A program made the translations under genes and the position numbers. This document shows, one piece after another, positions 29,401 to 38,800 of a stretch of 64,000 nucleotides of DNA. The notes beneath the pieces are model-generated. The model saw only the letters and a program-made list of their open reading frames with translations. It made no database searches and was not told the DNA's origin. The stretch is from JAVDCA01 sp963819385 (GTDB lineage Bacteria > Pseudomonadota > Alphaproteobacteria > Rhizobiales > Xanthobacteraceae), in NCBI GenBank assembly GCA_963819385.1, contig CAWFVV010000001.1:310001-374000 (forward strand), read 5' to 3'. Position 1 is the stretch's first letter, and each line of letters opens with the position of its first letter.

Positions 29401-32400
29401 CCGGATTCGATGCGCCGGCGAAGAATTCGAGCGCATACGTCTCACCTGCGACGACACCCGCGACCGCCTGCGAGACCGCGATATTGCCCGGGGTAGCTTC
29501 GAGGTCGACCATCTGGTCGCCGTCCGGCATGGTAACGCCGAGGTAGCCATCGAAAACGCGTTCGAGCTGGACCTGTGTGGCGGGGCCGACGTCGGACGGC
29601 TCGAGGGTCCATCCCGGCACATTGCCGGGCGTCGCGAAGCCGCCGTAGGACTGCGGCGTGAAGGCCCCAAGCGCGAAATTGCCGTTCTCGATCAGGTTTT
29701 CCGCCGAGTTCACGGGGAACTGGGTGACCGGCACGTCGTCGATGTCGGAGACCGTGAACGTGCCGTGGGCGGTGTCGCCGTCGAAGTCCTTGGCGGTGAA
29801 GTCGAACGTGAGATTGAGGCTGTCGGTGCCGGGACTCGCCTGGTCGAGCGGCTGGCGCAGCACGAAGTCGAAGGAGCCGTCCGGCGAGGCCGTCGACAGC
29901 GAGACCGAGAACACGACGTTCGTGTCGGAGGCGCTGGTCGGCGCGCCACCGGTGTAGCCGACCAGCGTCGTCCCGCCGTCGAGCAACTCGAACTGGACCG
30001 TCTGGCCGTGCGAGGTCAGCGTCGTGCCGCCCTCGGCATCGGTGAACGACACATTGGCGGCGGCGTCCTGATGGGTGAAGACCAGCGCGCTGCTGGCCGC
30101 CTGTCCGTCGGCGCCGAAGTGAATGCCGAGCGAGCCGGTCGCAGCAGTAGGCGCCCCGGCGTCGTTGCCGGTGCCGTACGGATCGCTGGCGTGGGTGAGG
30201 CCGCCCTCGTTGACGCTGCCGGACTGCGTGCCGGAGATGACAGTGACGTCGTCGATGACGGTGACCGTGAAGTCGCCCGAGAGCGCAACCGCGTCGCCGT
30301 CGAAGTCGACCGCCTGGATCAGGCTCGACAGATCGAGCGTGGTCGTATCGCGGCCGCCGCTCAATTCATCGAGCGGGGTGAGGAGCGTGAACGTGTATTG
30401 ACCGTCGCCGCTGAGCTCGAGGGTGAAGACCGCGTGGGAGTCGTGCCCTTCGCCGGGGCCGCCGTCGGTCCACGCCGTGAGCGTCTGCGAGGTGCCGTCA
30501 TCGGACGTCGTTACCGTGACGAAGTTGACGGGTTGGCCGTGCGAATTGCCGAAGTCGACTGCGCTGCCGTCCTTCACGGCGAGCTGGAAGCCGTCGGCCG
30601 TGCCGGCCTTGGTCTCGGCCGCGCCGTCGGCGCCGAACGAGACCAGGCTGGCGAGCGAGCCCGTCACAATCGTAGACGCGCTCTCGCCGCCGAGGCCGTT
30701 GCCGCCGAGAAGCGCGCCCTCGTCGACGCTGCCCGAGACATCGGTCGCGCCGGTGGCCACCGGCACGTCGTCGATCACGTCGACCTTGAAGCTGCCGGCC
30801 TGGAGGGGGACGATATCGCCATCAAAGTCGACCGCCTGAACGAGGCCGGTGAGATCGAGGATGACGGAATCCTCGCCGACCCCCGCCGGCAGATGCGGAT
30901 TGTCGATTGGATTGATGAGCGTGAAGGTCCACGCGCCGGTGCTCTCGTCGAGCGTGAGGGTGAACACGTCGTGTCCGGGCTCGCCGGACGTACTCGCCGT
31001 CAAGGTCGCGACGCCGTTCTTGATGGTGACGTCGACGACGTCGACCGCCTGGTCGTGCGATGTCAGGCCGAGGCCGGCGATCAAGCCCTGCGCGCTCGAC
31101 TTGTCGACCAGCTGGAATCCGCCGGTCGAGCCGGTCGATGCCGGATCAACGGCGGCCGGGCCGTCGGCGCCGAAGCTGACCAGGCCCGCGAGCGTGCCGC
31201 CGGCGATCGTCGCGGCCTTTGCATCGTTGCCGGTGCCGAACTGGTCGCCCACGCTGCCCGACGCTAGACCGCCTTCGTCGACGATGCCGAGGGGCGTGCC
31301 GGCCTCGAGGAGGACATCGCCGAGGTAGGTGCCGATGAAGTCGCCGGACGCGCCGACTTCTTCGAATGTGAGCGTGTTGGCGGCGTCGTTCGCTCCGCCG
31401 GTCACCTCGACCAGGTACGGCGTCGGCGTCGAGCCCGGAATGATGTCGGCAACTTGCTGATTGCCCCAGAACACCAGCAACTCGTCGGAGCCGGGCGTCA
31501 ACGGGAGCCCGGCGCCGGCGAAGAACTCGAGCGAATATTGCTGGCCGTCGACGACGTTATGGACGACCTGCGAAATCTTGATGTCGCCCGGCGAGGCCTC
31601 CATGTCGACCAGGAAATGGCCGTCCGGCATGTAGACGCCGCCGTCGTTGAACGGATCGTAGCCCGACGGCACCCGCTCGAGCTCGACCTGAGTCGCGCCG
31701 TGGACATCGGATGCCGACACGGTCCAGCCGAGCTGCGGATCGCCCGGGAAGGCGATGCCGAAGGTGAATCCGTTGAACTGGTGAGGATCGAAATTGCCGG
31801 CGGTGAAGTCGCCGTTCTGCACCAGGTTGCCCTGCGTGACCGGAACGTCGTCGACCACGGTGACGTTGAAGGCGCTGGCCGACGAGACCGTGCCGGTCGA
31901 CAGCCCGACCGGATCCTGGTCGAAGTCGAGCGCCTCGACGAAGCCCGACAGGTCGACGTTCTGCGCGTTCTCGCCGCCACCGGGCACGTGGTCGAGCGGC
32001 TCGAGCAGGTTGAAGACCCACGAGCCGTCGCCGTTGACCGTGAGGGTGAATACCGTGTTGCTGCCGTCCGATACGGTCAGCGTGTGCCCGTCGTCCGAAG
32101 CGACCTGCAGGGAATTGCCGTGCGACGTGAGGCCGAGCTCGCTGAGCCACGCGGTGGCGGCGTCGGTACCGACAATCCGGAACGCGGTCGACCCATCGCC
32201 GCTCGCGCCGTCCGCGCCGAAGCTGATCAGCGGCGCCAGCGAGCCGAAGGTCTCCGTCCCCGAGCCGTCCGAGTTCGACACGCTGCCCGTCGATGTCGGG
32301 AAGCCCGGATCGTTGCCAATGCCGTGCGTGTCGGTCGAGGTGAGACCACCTTCGTCGACGGAGCCCGTGACCGGCTCCGCCGATGCGGCGAGCACCGGCA

Positions 32401-35035
32401 CGTCGTCCGTGACCGTGATCTTGAAGTCGCCCGAGAGCGCAACCGTGTCGCCGTCGAAGTCGACCGCCTTGATCAGGGTGGAGAGATCGAGCGTGGTCGT
32501 GTCGCGGCCGTCGCTCGATTCATCGAGCGGGGCGATGAGCGTGAAGGTGTATTTGCCGTCGCCGTTGAGCTCGAGGGTGAAGACCTCGTGGGCGTCGTGC
32601 CCTTCGCCGGGGCCGCCATTGGTCCACGCCGTGAGCGTCTGCGAGGTGCCGTCATCGGACGTCGTCACCGTGACGAAGTTGACAGGCTGGCCGTGCGAAT
32701 TGCCGAAGTCGACCGCGCTGCCATCCTTCACGGCGAGCTGGAAGCCATCGGTCGCGCCGGCCTTGGTCTCGGCGGCGCCGTCGGCGCCGAACGAGACCAG
32801 GCTGGCGAGCGAGCCCGACACGATGGTCGAGGCGCTCTCGCCGCCGAGGCCGTTGCCGCCGAGAAGCGCGCCTTCGTCGACCCCGTGCGACGTGTCGGTC
32901 GCGCTGGTGGTCACCGGGATGTCGTCGGTGACCGTGATCGTGAAGTCGCCCGAGAGCGCAACCGTGTCCCCGTCGAAGTCGACCGCCTGGATCAGGCTGG
33001 ACAGATCGAGCGTGGTCGTGTCGCGGCCGCCGCTCGTTTCATCGAGCGGGGCGAGGAGCGTGAACGTGTAGCTGCCGTCGCTGGCGAGCTCGAGGGTAAA
33101 GACCGCGTGGGAACTGTTCTCGGCGCCGGGGCCGCCGTTGGTCCACGCCGTGAGGATCTGCGCGGTGCCGTCATCGGACGGCGCGATGGTGACGAAGTTG
33201 ACGGGTTGGCCGTGCGAATCGCCGAAGTTGACGGCGCTGCCGTCCTTCACGGCGAATTGGAAGCCATCGGCGGCGCCGCTCTTGGTCTCGGCGGCGCCGT
33301 CCGCGCCGAACGAGACCAGGCTGGCGAGCGAGCCCGACACGATGGTCGTGGCGCTCTCGCCGCCGAGGCCGTTGCCGCTCGCAAGCGCGCCTTCATCGAC
33401 CCCGTGCGACGTATCGGTTGCGTCATTGAGCGTCGGCGTGTCGTTCGACACCGTGATCGTGAAGTCGCCCGAAAGGCCGACCACGTCGCCGTCGAAGTCG
33501 ATCGCCTGGATCAGCGTCGACAGATCGAGCGCGGCCGACCTCTCGTCCTGGTTCGGGCCATTGTCGATCGGGTTGAGCAGCGTGAACGTATAGGTGCCGT
33601 CGCCATTGAGCGTCAGCGTGAAGACCTCATGCGCGTTGTTCTCGCCGCCGGGGCCGCCATTGGTCCACGCCGTGAGCGTCTGCGACACGCCGTGCTCGCC
33701 GTCCGACGTGGTCGACAGCGTGACGAAGTTGACCTCCTGGCCATGCGAGGTGACGTTGAAGTCGTGGATCGTGTTGCTGGCGACCGAGAACTGGAATCCG
33801 TCCGCCTCGACCCTGGTGCCCTGTTCCCCGTTCGTCACCGTGACGGTCTCGGGGCCGTCGGCGCCGAACGACACGAGGGCCGAGAGCGAGCCGCTCACGA
33901 CCGTCGAGGCGCCTTCGTTGTGATCGTTTCCGGTGCCGAACAGGTCGCCCACCGTGCCCGACGACAGCGCGCCCTCTTGGGCGCCGCGCAATTCCAACGC
34001 TTCCGTCAGCTGCGGGACGTCGTCGACGACCGTGATGATGAGGTCCTTCGACAGCGGAAGCGTCAGGCCCGCCGCGTCGACCGCGAGGACCAGGCCCGAC
34101 AGGTCGACATCGATCGAGTTGTGGCCCTGGCCTGCCGCGTCGTCGAGCGGCGCCAGCAGCGTGAAGGTCCACGAGCCGTCCGCGTTGATCGTGAGCGTGA
34201 AGACGGTGTGCGGCGTGCCCGCGGCCGCGTCGGTGCTGGCAACGAGCGTGTTGCCGGTGATCGTCGCGGTGTCGACTGCGGCGCCGTTCGAGGTGATCCC
34301 GAGGTTCGTGAGCCACGTATTGGCGGCGGTCTGCGAGACGAACTGGAACGGGGTCGCGTTGGGTCCGCCGGTGCCGAAATTCACCAGCGCGTCGAGCGAG
34401 CCCGTAACGCCGGTCGCCGTAACGGCCAGGTTGTGATTGTTGCCGGTCGTATTGATCCCGTCGGTGACGATGCCGGCTTCGAACACCGTGCCGCTCGCGA
34501 CCGCATTGTCGAGCGTGATCGACACGAGCTGCTGCGGGGTCCCGTTGCCGTTCGGGCCGTTCGGGCCCGCAAAGGTCTCAGGTCCCAGAAGCGCGAGCGG
34601 AGTAGGGGTCGTGAACGTATCGAGCGTGAACGATGCGAAGTTGGCGCCCGACGAGATTGCGTTCGGGCCGCCCGACGCGGGCAGCACCGACTGGTCGGTG
34701 GTGACCGGGAACTGCTGCGCGAATTCGGCGCCCGTGATGTCGCGGCCCGGTCCGAGCTCGACCGTGAGGTTGGGTAACGGCTGACCGTTGTCGGCGTAGA
34801 ACGGCTCGACGGTGACTTGGGCGTGATTGGCGAACAGGATGATCAGCCGGTCGCCCACATGGACCAGCGTGATGTTCTCGTTGGCGATCGCCGAGAGGTC
34901 GAGCTTGGTCGAGCCATCGAGATGGATGGTGATCGCCTGATTGTCGCCCGGCTTGACGACAGTGACGATTTGGGTGGGAGCGGGAGTCGGTGCTTGTGCA
35001 CCGGTCGCCTGTGCCACGACAATCGATCGCGCCAT
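12422..35035 (-). CDS. giant type I-secreted adhesin A (~7,536 aa when three frameshifts are corrected)
   Basis: Reconstructed single gene from ATG 35035 (AAGG 9 nt upstream) to TGA at 12422; three single-base insertions (near 20470, 21635, 22575) break it. There is no Sec signal, as expected for type I export. Domain order: N-terminal module of ~120 residues; a long tandem array of DUF5801/T1SS-143-like repeats of about 120-150 residues (pattern VDEGGL...GNDxG...LVxFGADG...LTSHG...FTLTxxxDGSWTF...LxxLVQAVDFDGD); three interspersed jelly-roll-like NGxF modules; cadherin/VCBS-like repeats; partial RTX glycine-rich repeats near residues coded at 12990-12790; and a C-terminal secretion region ending DIHVVA. 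Repeated DFDGD motifs suggest Ca2+ binding. Probably a Lap-type surface adhesin exported by the system at 4569-9957. As assembled, only fragments would be made. Confidence 0.85.
14968..15633 (-). repeat. two tandem 333-bp VCBS repeats
   Basis: Two nearly identical 333-bp units (111 residues each; boundaries approximate), measured from the recurring CGCTGGTGTC at 15268 and 15601. Each codes a VCBS unit starting DAAVVSGDTSGTVTEAGGVN and ending VTVTIDG. Only a handful of base differences are visible, so the duplication is recent or kept similar by conversion. Confidence 0.9.
19365..20377 (-). repeat. long direct repeat I, copy a (~1.0 kb, inside adhesin A)
   Basis: Nearly identical to 21890-22903 (offset 2,525-2,526 nt). 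It starts ACCGGAACGTCGTCCTGG and ends CCGGCACGTCGTC. It codes two DUF5801-like repeats. This copy is in frame throughout, whereas the partner carries a frameshift. Confidence 0.9.
20471..21635 (-). CDS. adhesin A, third segment between two frameshifts
   Basis: Coding resumes after the insertion at 21635 (MNGSTLTANDSNGDHVFTLT) and ends at an insertion near 20470, where ...INPIDHASQGED changes to nonsense; out of frame it stops at 20310. It contains the end of one DUF5801-like repeat, a domain with DILQAGQLTFEGLDFGATAV and DKNGDPVVIDPPGTFDHLVV, and a further repeat. The stretch 20951-21635 is nearly identical to 26788-27471 in the same gene, which is intact. Confidence 0.75.
20951..21913 (-). 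repeat. long direct repeat II, copy a (frameshifted)
   Basis: Nearly identical to 26788-27749 (offset 5,837, dropping to 5,836 after the extra base). About 15-20 base differences were spotted by eye. Here GCAGAAGTCGACC replaces GCAGAGTTGACC of the partner, which breaks the reading frame at about 21635. Confidence 0.9.
21636..22575 (-). CDS. adhesin A, second segment between two frameshifts
   Basis: Continuation of adhesin A in the next frame after an extra base at 22575. It codes ...SVVFSATLSTSGNGSYNFVL and then two DUF5801-like repeats including SHGFKV, where a second extra base at about 21635 breaks the frame again. Most of it (21890-22575) lies in a ~1-kb segment repeated nearly exactly at 19365-20377, where no frameshift is present. 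No independent start or ribosome-binding site is seen, so it is a gene piece rather than a separate gene. Confidence 0.75.
21890..22903 (-). repeat. long direct repeat I, copy b (frameshifted)
   Basis: Partner of 19365-20377. Where copy a reads CTCGAGTCGTGG, this copy reads CTCGAAGTTGTGG at 22571-22583, an extra A that changes the frame. Confidence 0.9.
22576..35035 (-). CDS. adhesin A, N-terminal segment (export-independent N-module and DUF5801-like repeats)
   Basis: First uninterrupted reading frame of adhesin A, about 4,150 codons before the frame breaks at 22575; out-of-frame reading then runs to a stop at 21848. Residues ~22-120 form a beta-rich module (TVVKPGDNQAITIHLDGSTK, VHVGDRLIILFANHAQVTVE) resembling BapA-type N-terminal prefix domains. 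Pro-Ala-Ser-Gly is at residues 119-122. The rest is a tandem repeat array with two NGxF jelly-roll-like modules coded at about 31840-31290 and 29700-29220. The CtrA-type box lies ~139 nt upstream of the start. If the frameshift is real, this fragment lacks the C-terminal secretion signal and could not be exported. Confidence 0.85.
26788..27749 (-). repeat. long direct repeat II, copy b (intact)
   Basis: Partner of 20951-21913, in frame throughout. Recombination between the copies would delete about 5.84 kb of adhesin A. Confidence 0.9.
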
Positions 35036-35173
35036 TCCAAATTACCTTCGCTCGACAAAATGCTTCGCGACCACGGAACGGCAGTTCCCCGGCCTCGAAG
35101 TGGATGCACGCTGAAATTGCGGACGTCGCAGACGGTCGCGCTGCGACATGCGGTTCAGCCCCCTATCCAAGAG

Positions 35174-35206
35174 GTTAAGCTATTCTTAATGCTACCGTTT
35201 CGTCAA
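35174..35206 (-). promoter_or_regulatory. CtrA-type box and TTGACG element upstream of adhesin A
   Basis: On the minus strand TTGACG (35206-35201) is followed 11 nt later by TTAAGAATAGCTTAAC (35189-35174), which is TTAA-N7-TTAAC, the CtrA recognition pattern of alphaproteobacteria. It lies ~139 nt before the adhesin start. The same 16 bases and the same TTGACG occur at the same distance upstream of adhesin B. I could not place a convincing -10. Confidence 0.6.
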
Positions 35207-35212
35207 TAAACT

Positions 35213-35229
35213 CCGGTTCCCGGAACCGG
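35213..35229. promoter_or_regulatory. 17-bp palindrome upstream of the adhesin A promoter
   Basis: CCGGTTCC-C-GGAACCGG, perfect 8-bp arms with a 1-nt centre, 7 nt upstream of TTGACG. It could be a dimeric repressor or activator site. Adhesin B lacks the perfect palindrome at the matching place (it has GGCCCCGGGGGACC), so control may differ between the paralogues. Confidence 0.35.
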
Positions 35230-35518
35230 ATTCTTGGGGGACCGTGGTTAAACGGCAACGGTACGCCGCTACGTGAGCTTTCGCGCCTTGGCCTTTGAAT
35301 CGATTGGGGAAAATGATACCGCAGCGCCGCCCCGCGTTCCCGCCGACCCAATTGCCGGCCCAATCAACATTTAGTCCGCGTTGAATTTCTTGTGGACGAG
35401 GGGCGTCCGTCCGCCCGAGTTCGTGCGAAGAATTCGTGCGACGGCACCCGATCCGCGCCTCCGGCCGGCAGATCGGGAGCGACGCGATTGACGGTGACAC
35501 TTCACATCGGAGGCGCGA

Positions 35519-35639
35519 CGCCCTTGTCGCTGACGCGACCCTGCCGTAATGCTTGGTTGGGTCTCGGGGACGGCGTGAGGACGCGGAGCTCAACTTCCGC
35601 AAGCACCACCCGCTCGCCTGCACGGTCACGCGCGGATAG
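35519..35639 (+). pseudogene. internally deleted copy of the small secreted-protein gene at 51089
   Basis: 35519-35573 matches the 5' leader of the gene at 51089 (ACGCCCTTGTCGCTGACGCG against ACGCCCTTGCCGCTCACGCG, continuing to GGGGACG). Then, after 6 unmatched bases, 35580-35639 codes DAELNFRKHHPLACTVTRG and a TAG, the same C-terminus as the intact protein except one residue. The signal peptide and most codons are missing. It lies upstream of adhesin A exactly as the intact gene lies upstream of adhesin B. Confidence 0.85.
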
Positions 35640-35783
35640 ACCAGCCCTGCTGCGTCGGTGCCGAGCCTTGCGCGGGCGTCGTCCGCCTCGCACGGGCCAT
35701 GACGCAGCCAGACCTAAGCGCGTTCCAATTCCGCAGGAACCGAATACGCTCGGGCGGACCTCATTGTCCCTTGAAAGCGGAGC

Positions 35784-35806
35784 CGCCGGCCGCAAAGCGG
35801 CCGGCG
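35784..35806 (-). terminator. strong hairpin just after the adhesin B stop
   Basis: CGCCGGCCGC (35784-35793), loop AAA, GCGGCCGGCG (35797-35806): a perfect 10-bp GC stem, 9 nt beyond the stop codon at 35816-35818. The T-run that would make it a classical intrinsic terminator is absent. It probably ends or stabilises the adhesin B transcript. Confidence 0.5.
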
Positions 35807-35815
35807 CTATGCCGT

Positions 35816-38800
35816 TCAGGCGACCACGTGGATGTCGTGCGCCGTGACCGTGCCGCCGGCCTCGATGTGGGCCAGCGCGATCGCGGTCGCGGCGGCGCCG
35901 GTCGAGCTGTAGTAGAGCGTTTGGTTGGCGGTATCGAAGTGGAAGCGCTCGCTGGGCGACGCGAAGTTGGCCGTCGCGTCGCTGCCGAACACGCCGCCCG
36001 CGCTCACATCCTCGCCCGCCGTCAGCCCACCGCCGAAGCCCGCCGCCGATACCGCGACCTCGTCCTTCCCGGACGTGAAGTTGTTGATCTGGTCGTTACC
36101 GGCGGTCGGCGGCGCGCCGAACTGGTAGATGTTCTCGCCGGGGCCGCCCGTGAGCACGTCGTTGCCGTCAATCCCGAGCAGCACCTTGAGGGTTGCGGTG
36201 TCGTTCGAGGCATCGGTCATGGCATGGGCGTCGAGCGTCAGCTTGCCCAGCGCGGCCGAAACGTCGACCGTGAGCTCGTCGCCGCTCGACAGGACGTCGT
36301 TGAGCGCGTTCGTTGCCAGCGTGATGTTGATGTCGCCCGACGTGACGGCCTTGATCGTCTCGACGCTGGTGACGTCGACGAGGTTGCTATCGACGATCGT
36401 CACCGGCGCCGTCGTATCGGACAGCAGCAGGGTGTCGGAGCCGCCGCCGCCGTGGAACACGACGTCGACCGGTGTGCCGGTCAGGCCGCTGAGATTGACC
36501 GTATCGTTGCCGGTGCCGCCGTTGATGGTGACCGTCGAGGTCGCGACCCCGGTGCCGTGCAGGTCGCCCGTGATGTCGACCGTGTCACCGGCGCTGCCGA
36601 GATTGATAACGATCTCCTCGACATTCGTGGTCGTGACCGAGGAGTTGCCCGCGTCGGCCGTGCCGGTGTGGTTGGCGCCGGCCACGACCTCGATGCCGAG
36701 CTGGGTCGGGTCGGTCGCGAGCGGATTGATGATGTAGGTCGTGGCCGCCGTGCCGTTGACCGTCAGCGTATCGGTGCCGTCGCCGCCGTCGATGATCTCC
36801 TTGCCGCCCGACGAGACGTTGTAGACGAAGCTGTCGTCGCCGCCCGCGCCCGAGAAGGTGCCGGTGCCCGAGCCGCCGATGAACAGGTCGTTGCTGTTCG
36901 TTCCCGTGACGGTGAAGTCGGCGCTCGCCAACGCGTTGGTGTTCGGATCGAACGCCTCGAAGTCGAGGCCGACCGAGCCGTTGGTGACCGTGTTGGTGGT
37001 CCCGACGCTCCAGTTCGGCCCCAGCACGGTACCGAGCCCGCCGCTGCCGTCCTCCTGGCCGACGATGCCTTCCAGCACGTTGACAATCTGGTTGCCGTTG
37101 ATCGTGATGTTCGCCGAGTCGAAGCCCGCGATTCCGAGGTCGTTGACCGTCTGGCCACCCGCCGTCAGGGCGCCCGTGACCGAGTTGCCGTTGAGGGTGA
37201 GGTTGTTGTCGTTGAAGAACAGGATGCCGGTCGAGTCGTCGCCGCCCGTGTAACCGATGTTCGTGATGGTGTTGTCCGACACCGTGCCGGTCGAGCCGGC
37301 GACCTGGATGCCGTTCTGCGCCGTGAGGCCGGTCGCGCCGAAGCCCGTGACCGTGTCGTGCTCGATGTCGACAATGGCGTTGGTGGCGACGACGCCGCCC
37401 TTCTGGAAGTCCTCGATCGTGGAGTTCGTCAAGGTGAACTCGTTGACCGGCGTGCCGCCGGCCGGCGCCGTGTTCGACACATAGATTCCGAGTCCGCGCT
37501 GGTCGCCGAAGCCGGCGAGGCCTTCGCGGATGCCGGTGACGTCGACGTGGTCGACGGTGCCCGAGGCATTGAGGTAGGCGATGCCGACGAGCGTCGGGTT
37601 GTTGGCGCCGGTGACCGAGGCGCCCTCCTGCAGGCCGTTGAAGTGGATGTTCTCGACCGAGACGTTGCTGGCGTTGCTGACCGTGAGCAGGCCGTCGATA
37701 TCGCGCCCGTTGGTCGGCGAGTTGCCGGTGCTCACGAGCGTCGCGGGCGCGTCGATCGTCACGGTGCCGAGGCCGACGATCGAGATGCCGTCGAGGCCGT
37801 GGCCGTTGACGCTGACCTGCTCCGTATAGGTGCCGGGCGCAACCAGGATGGTGTCGCCGGCGTGCGCGTCGTTCACCGCAGCCTGGATGGTGGTGTACTG
37901 GCTGTCGGGGCTCACCAGCAGGAAACGATCGCCGTCGTCGTCATCGACGAGATTGACACCCTTCAGCGTGGCGGTGCCTGTGGCGTGCGTGACGGTCCAC
38001 TCGCCCCCGCTGAAGCTGAACTGGCTGGTCGTCAGCGTAACCTCGTCGACGCGTGCCTCGCCCTGGCCGGTGTCGGTGAAAGTGTCGTGGCCGGGGCCCA
38101 TCAGGAAGAGGTCGCCGCCGCCGCCGCCGTTGAAGACGACGTCGACCGGCGTGCCGGTTATGCCATAGGCCCCGACGATGTCGTGGCCGGTGCCGCCGTT
38201 GACGGTGACGGTCGACGTCGCGACGCCCACGCCGTGCAGGTTGCCGTCGATCAGGACGGCATTGCCGCCGTTGCCGAGGTTGATGTTGATCTCTTCGACG
38301 CTGGTGGTCGTGATCGCGGCGTTCGCGGTCGTCACCGGCTGCGGGCCGATGGAGATGAACCCCGTGTCGATGGAGATGCCGAGATGGGTCGAGTCGATCG
38401 GGTTGATGTTGTAGGTCGACGCCGCCGCGGTGCCGTTGAGGAACAGGGCGTCGGTGCCGTCGCCGCCGTCGATATGCTCGACGGCCCCAGCCGTCCAGTT
38501 GTAGACGATCGCGTCGTTGCCGGGCGTGCCGGTGATGTCGGTGGTGTTCGGTGTCCCGACGATGAGGTCGTCGTAGCCGGCCGCGGCGAGAGCCGCGAAG
38601 GTCGCGCTGCCGGGCACGAAGCTCCAGCCCGCGAGGTGGACGCCTGCGAGGTCGACGCTCGCCGGCTGCGTCGGGTCGGCCACGTAAGTGACGCCCTGCG
38701 GCCCGAGGTCGACGAACATCGACGTCCAGCCGGTCTGCGTCGTGGCATCGCCGAGCGTGAGCCCGGGGCCCGTAAAGTGCAGGTTGCTCGCGTCGTCGTA

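Larger units (their letters stand above)
35036..35815. other. 780-bp region between the two adhesins
   Basis: Contains the promoter region of adhesin A with a CtrA-type box (35174-35189), a 17-bp palindrome (35213-35229), a remnant of a deleted small gene (35519-35639), and a hairpin behind adhesin B (35784-35806). The part 35150-35300 aligns by eye with 50610-50720, upstream of adhesin B. No intact gene is supported. Confidence 0.7.

Noticed and set aside
27071..34777. Two further plus-strand frames of 1,398 and 1,107 codons
   Set aside because: Same antisense shadow of the DUF5801-like repeats; the products are repetitive strings of RGVAVEVDRLDEARQVE type mirroring the DFDGD codons.
12422..35035. 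CRISPR array suggested by the many regular repeats
   Set aside because: Repeat periods are hundreds of bases, multiples of three, and lie inside a coding frame; there are no 28-37-bp repeats with unique spacers and no cas genes.
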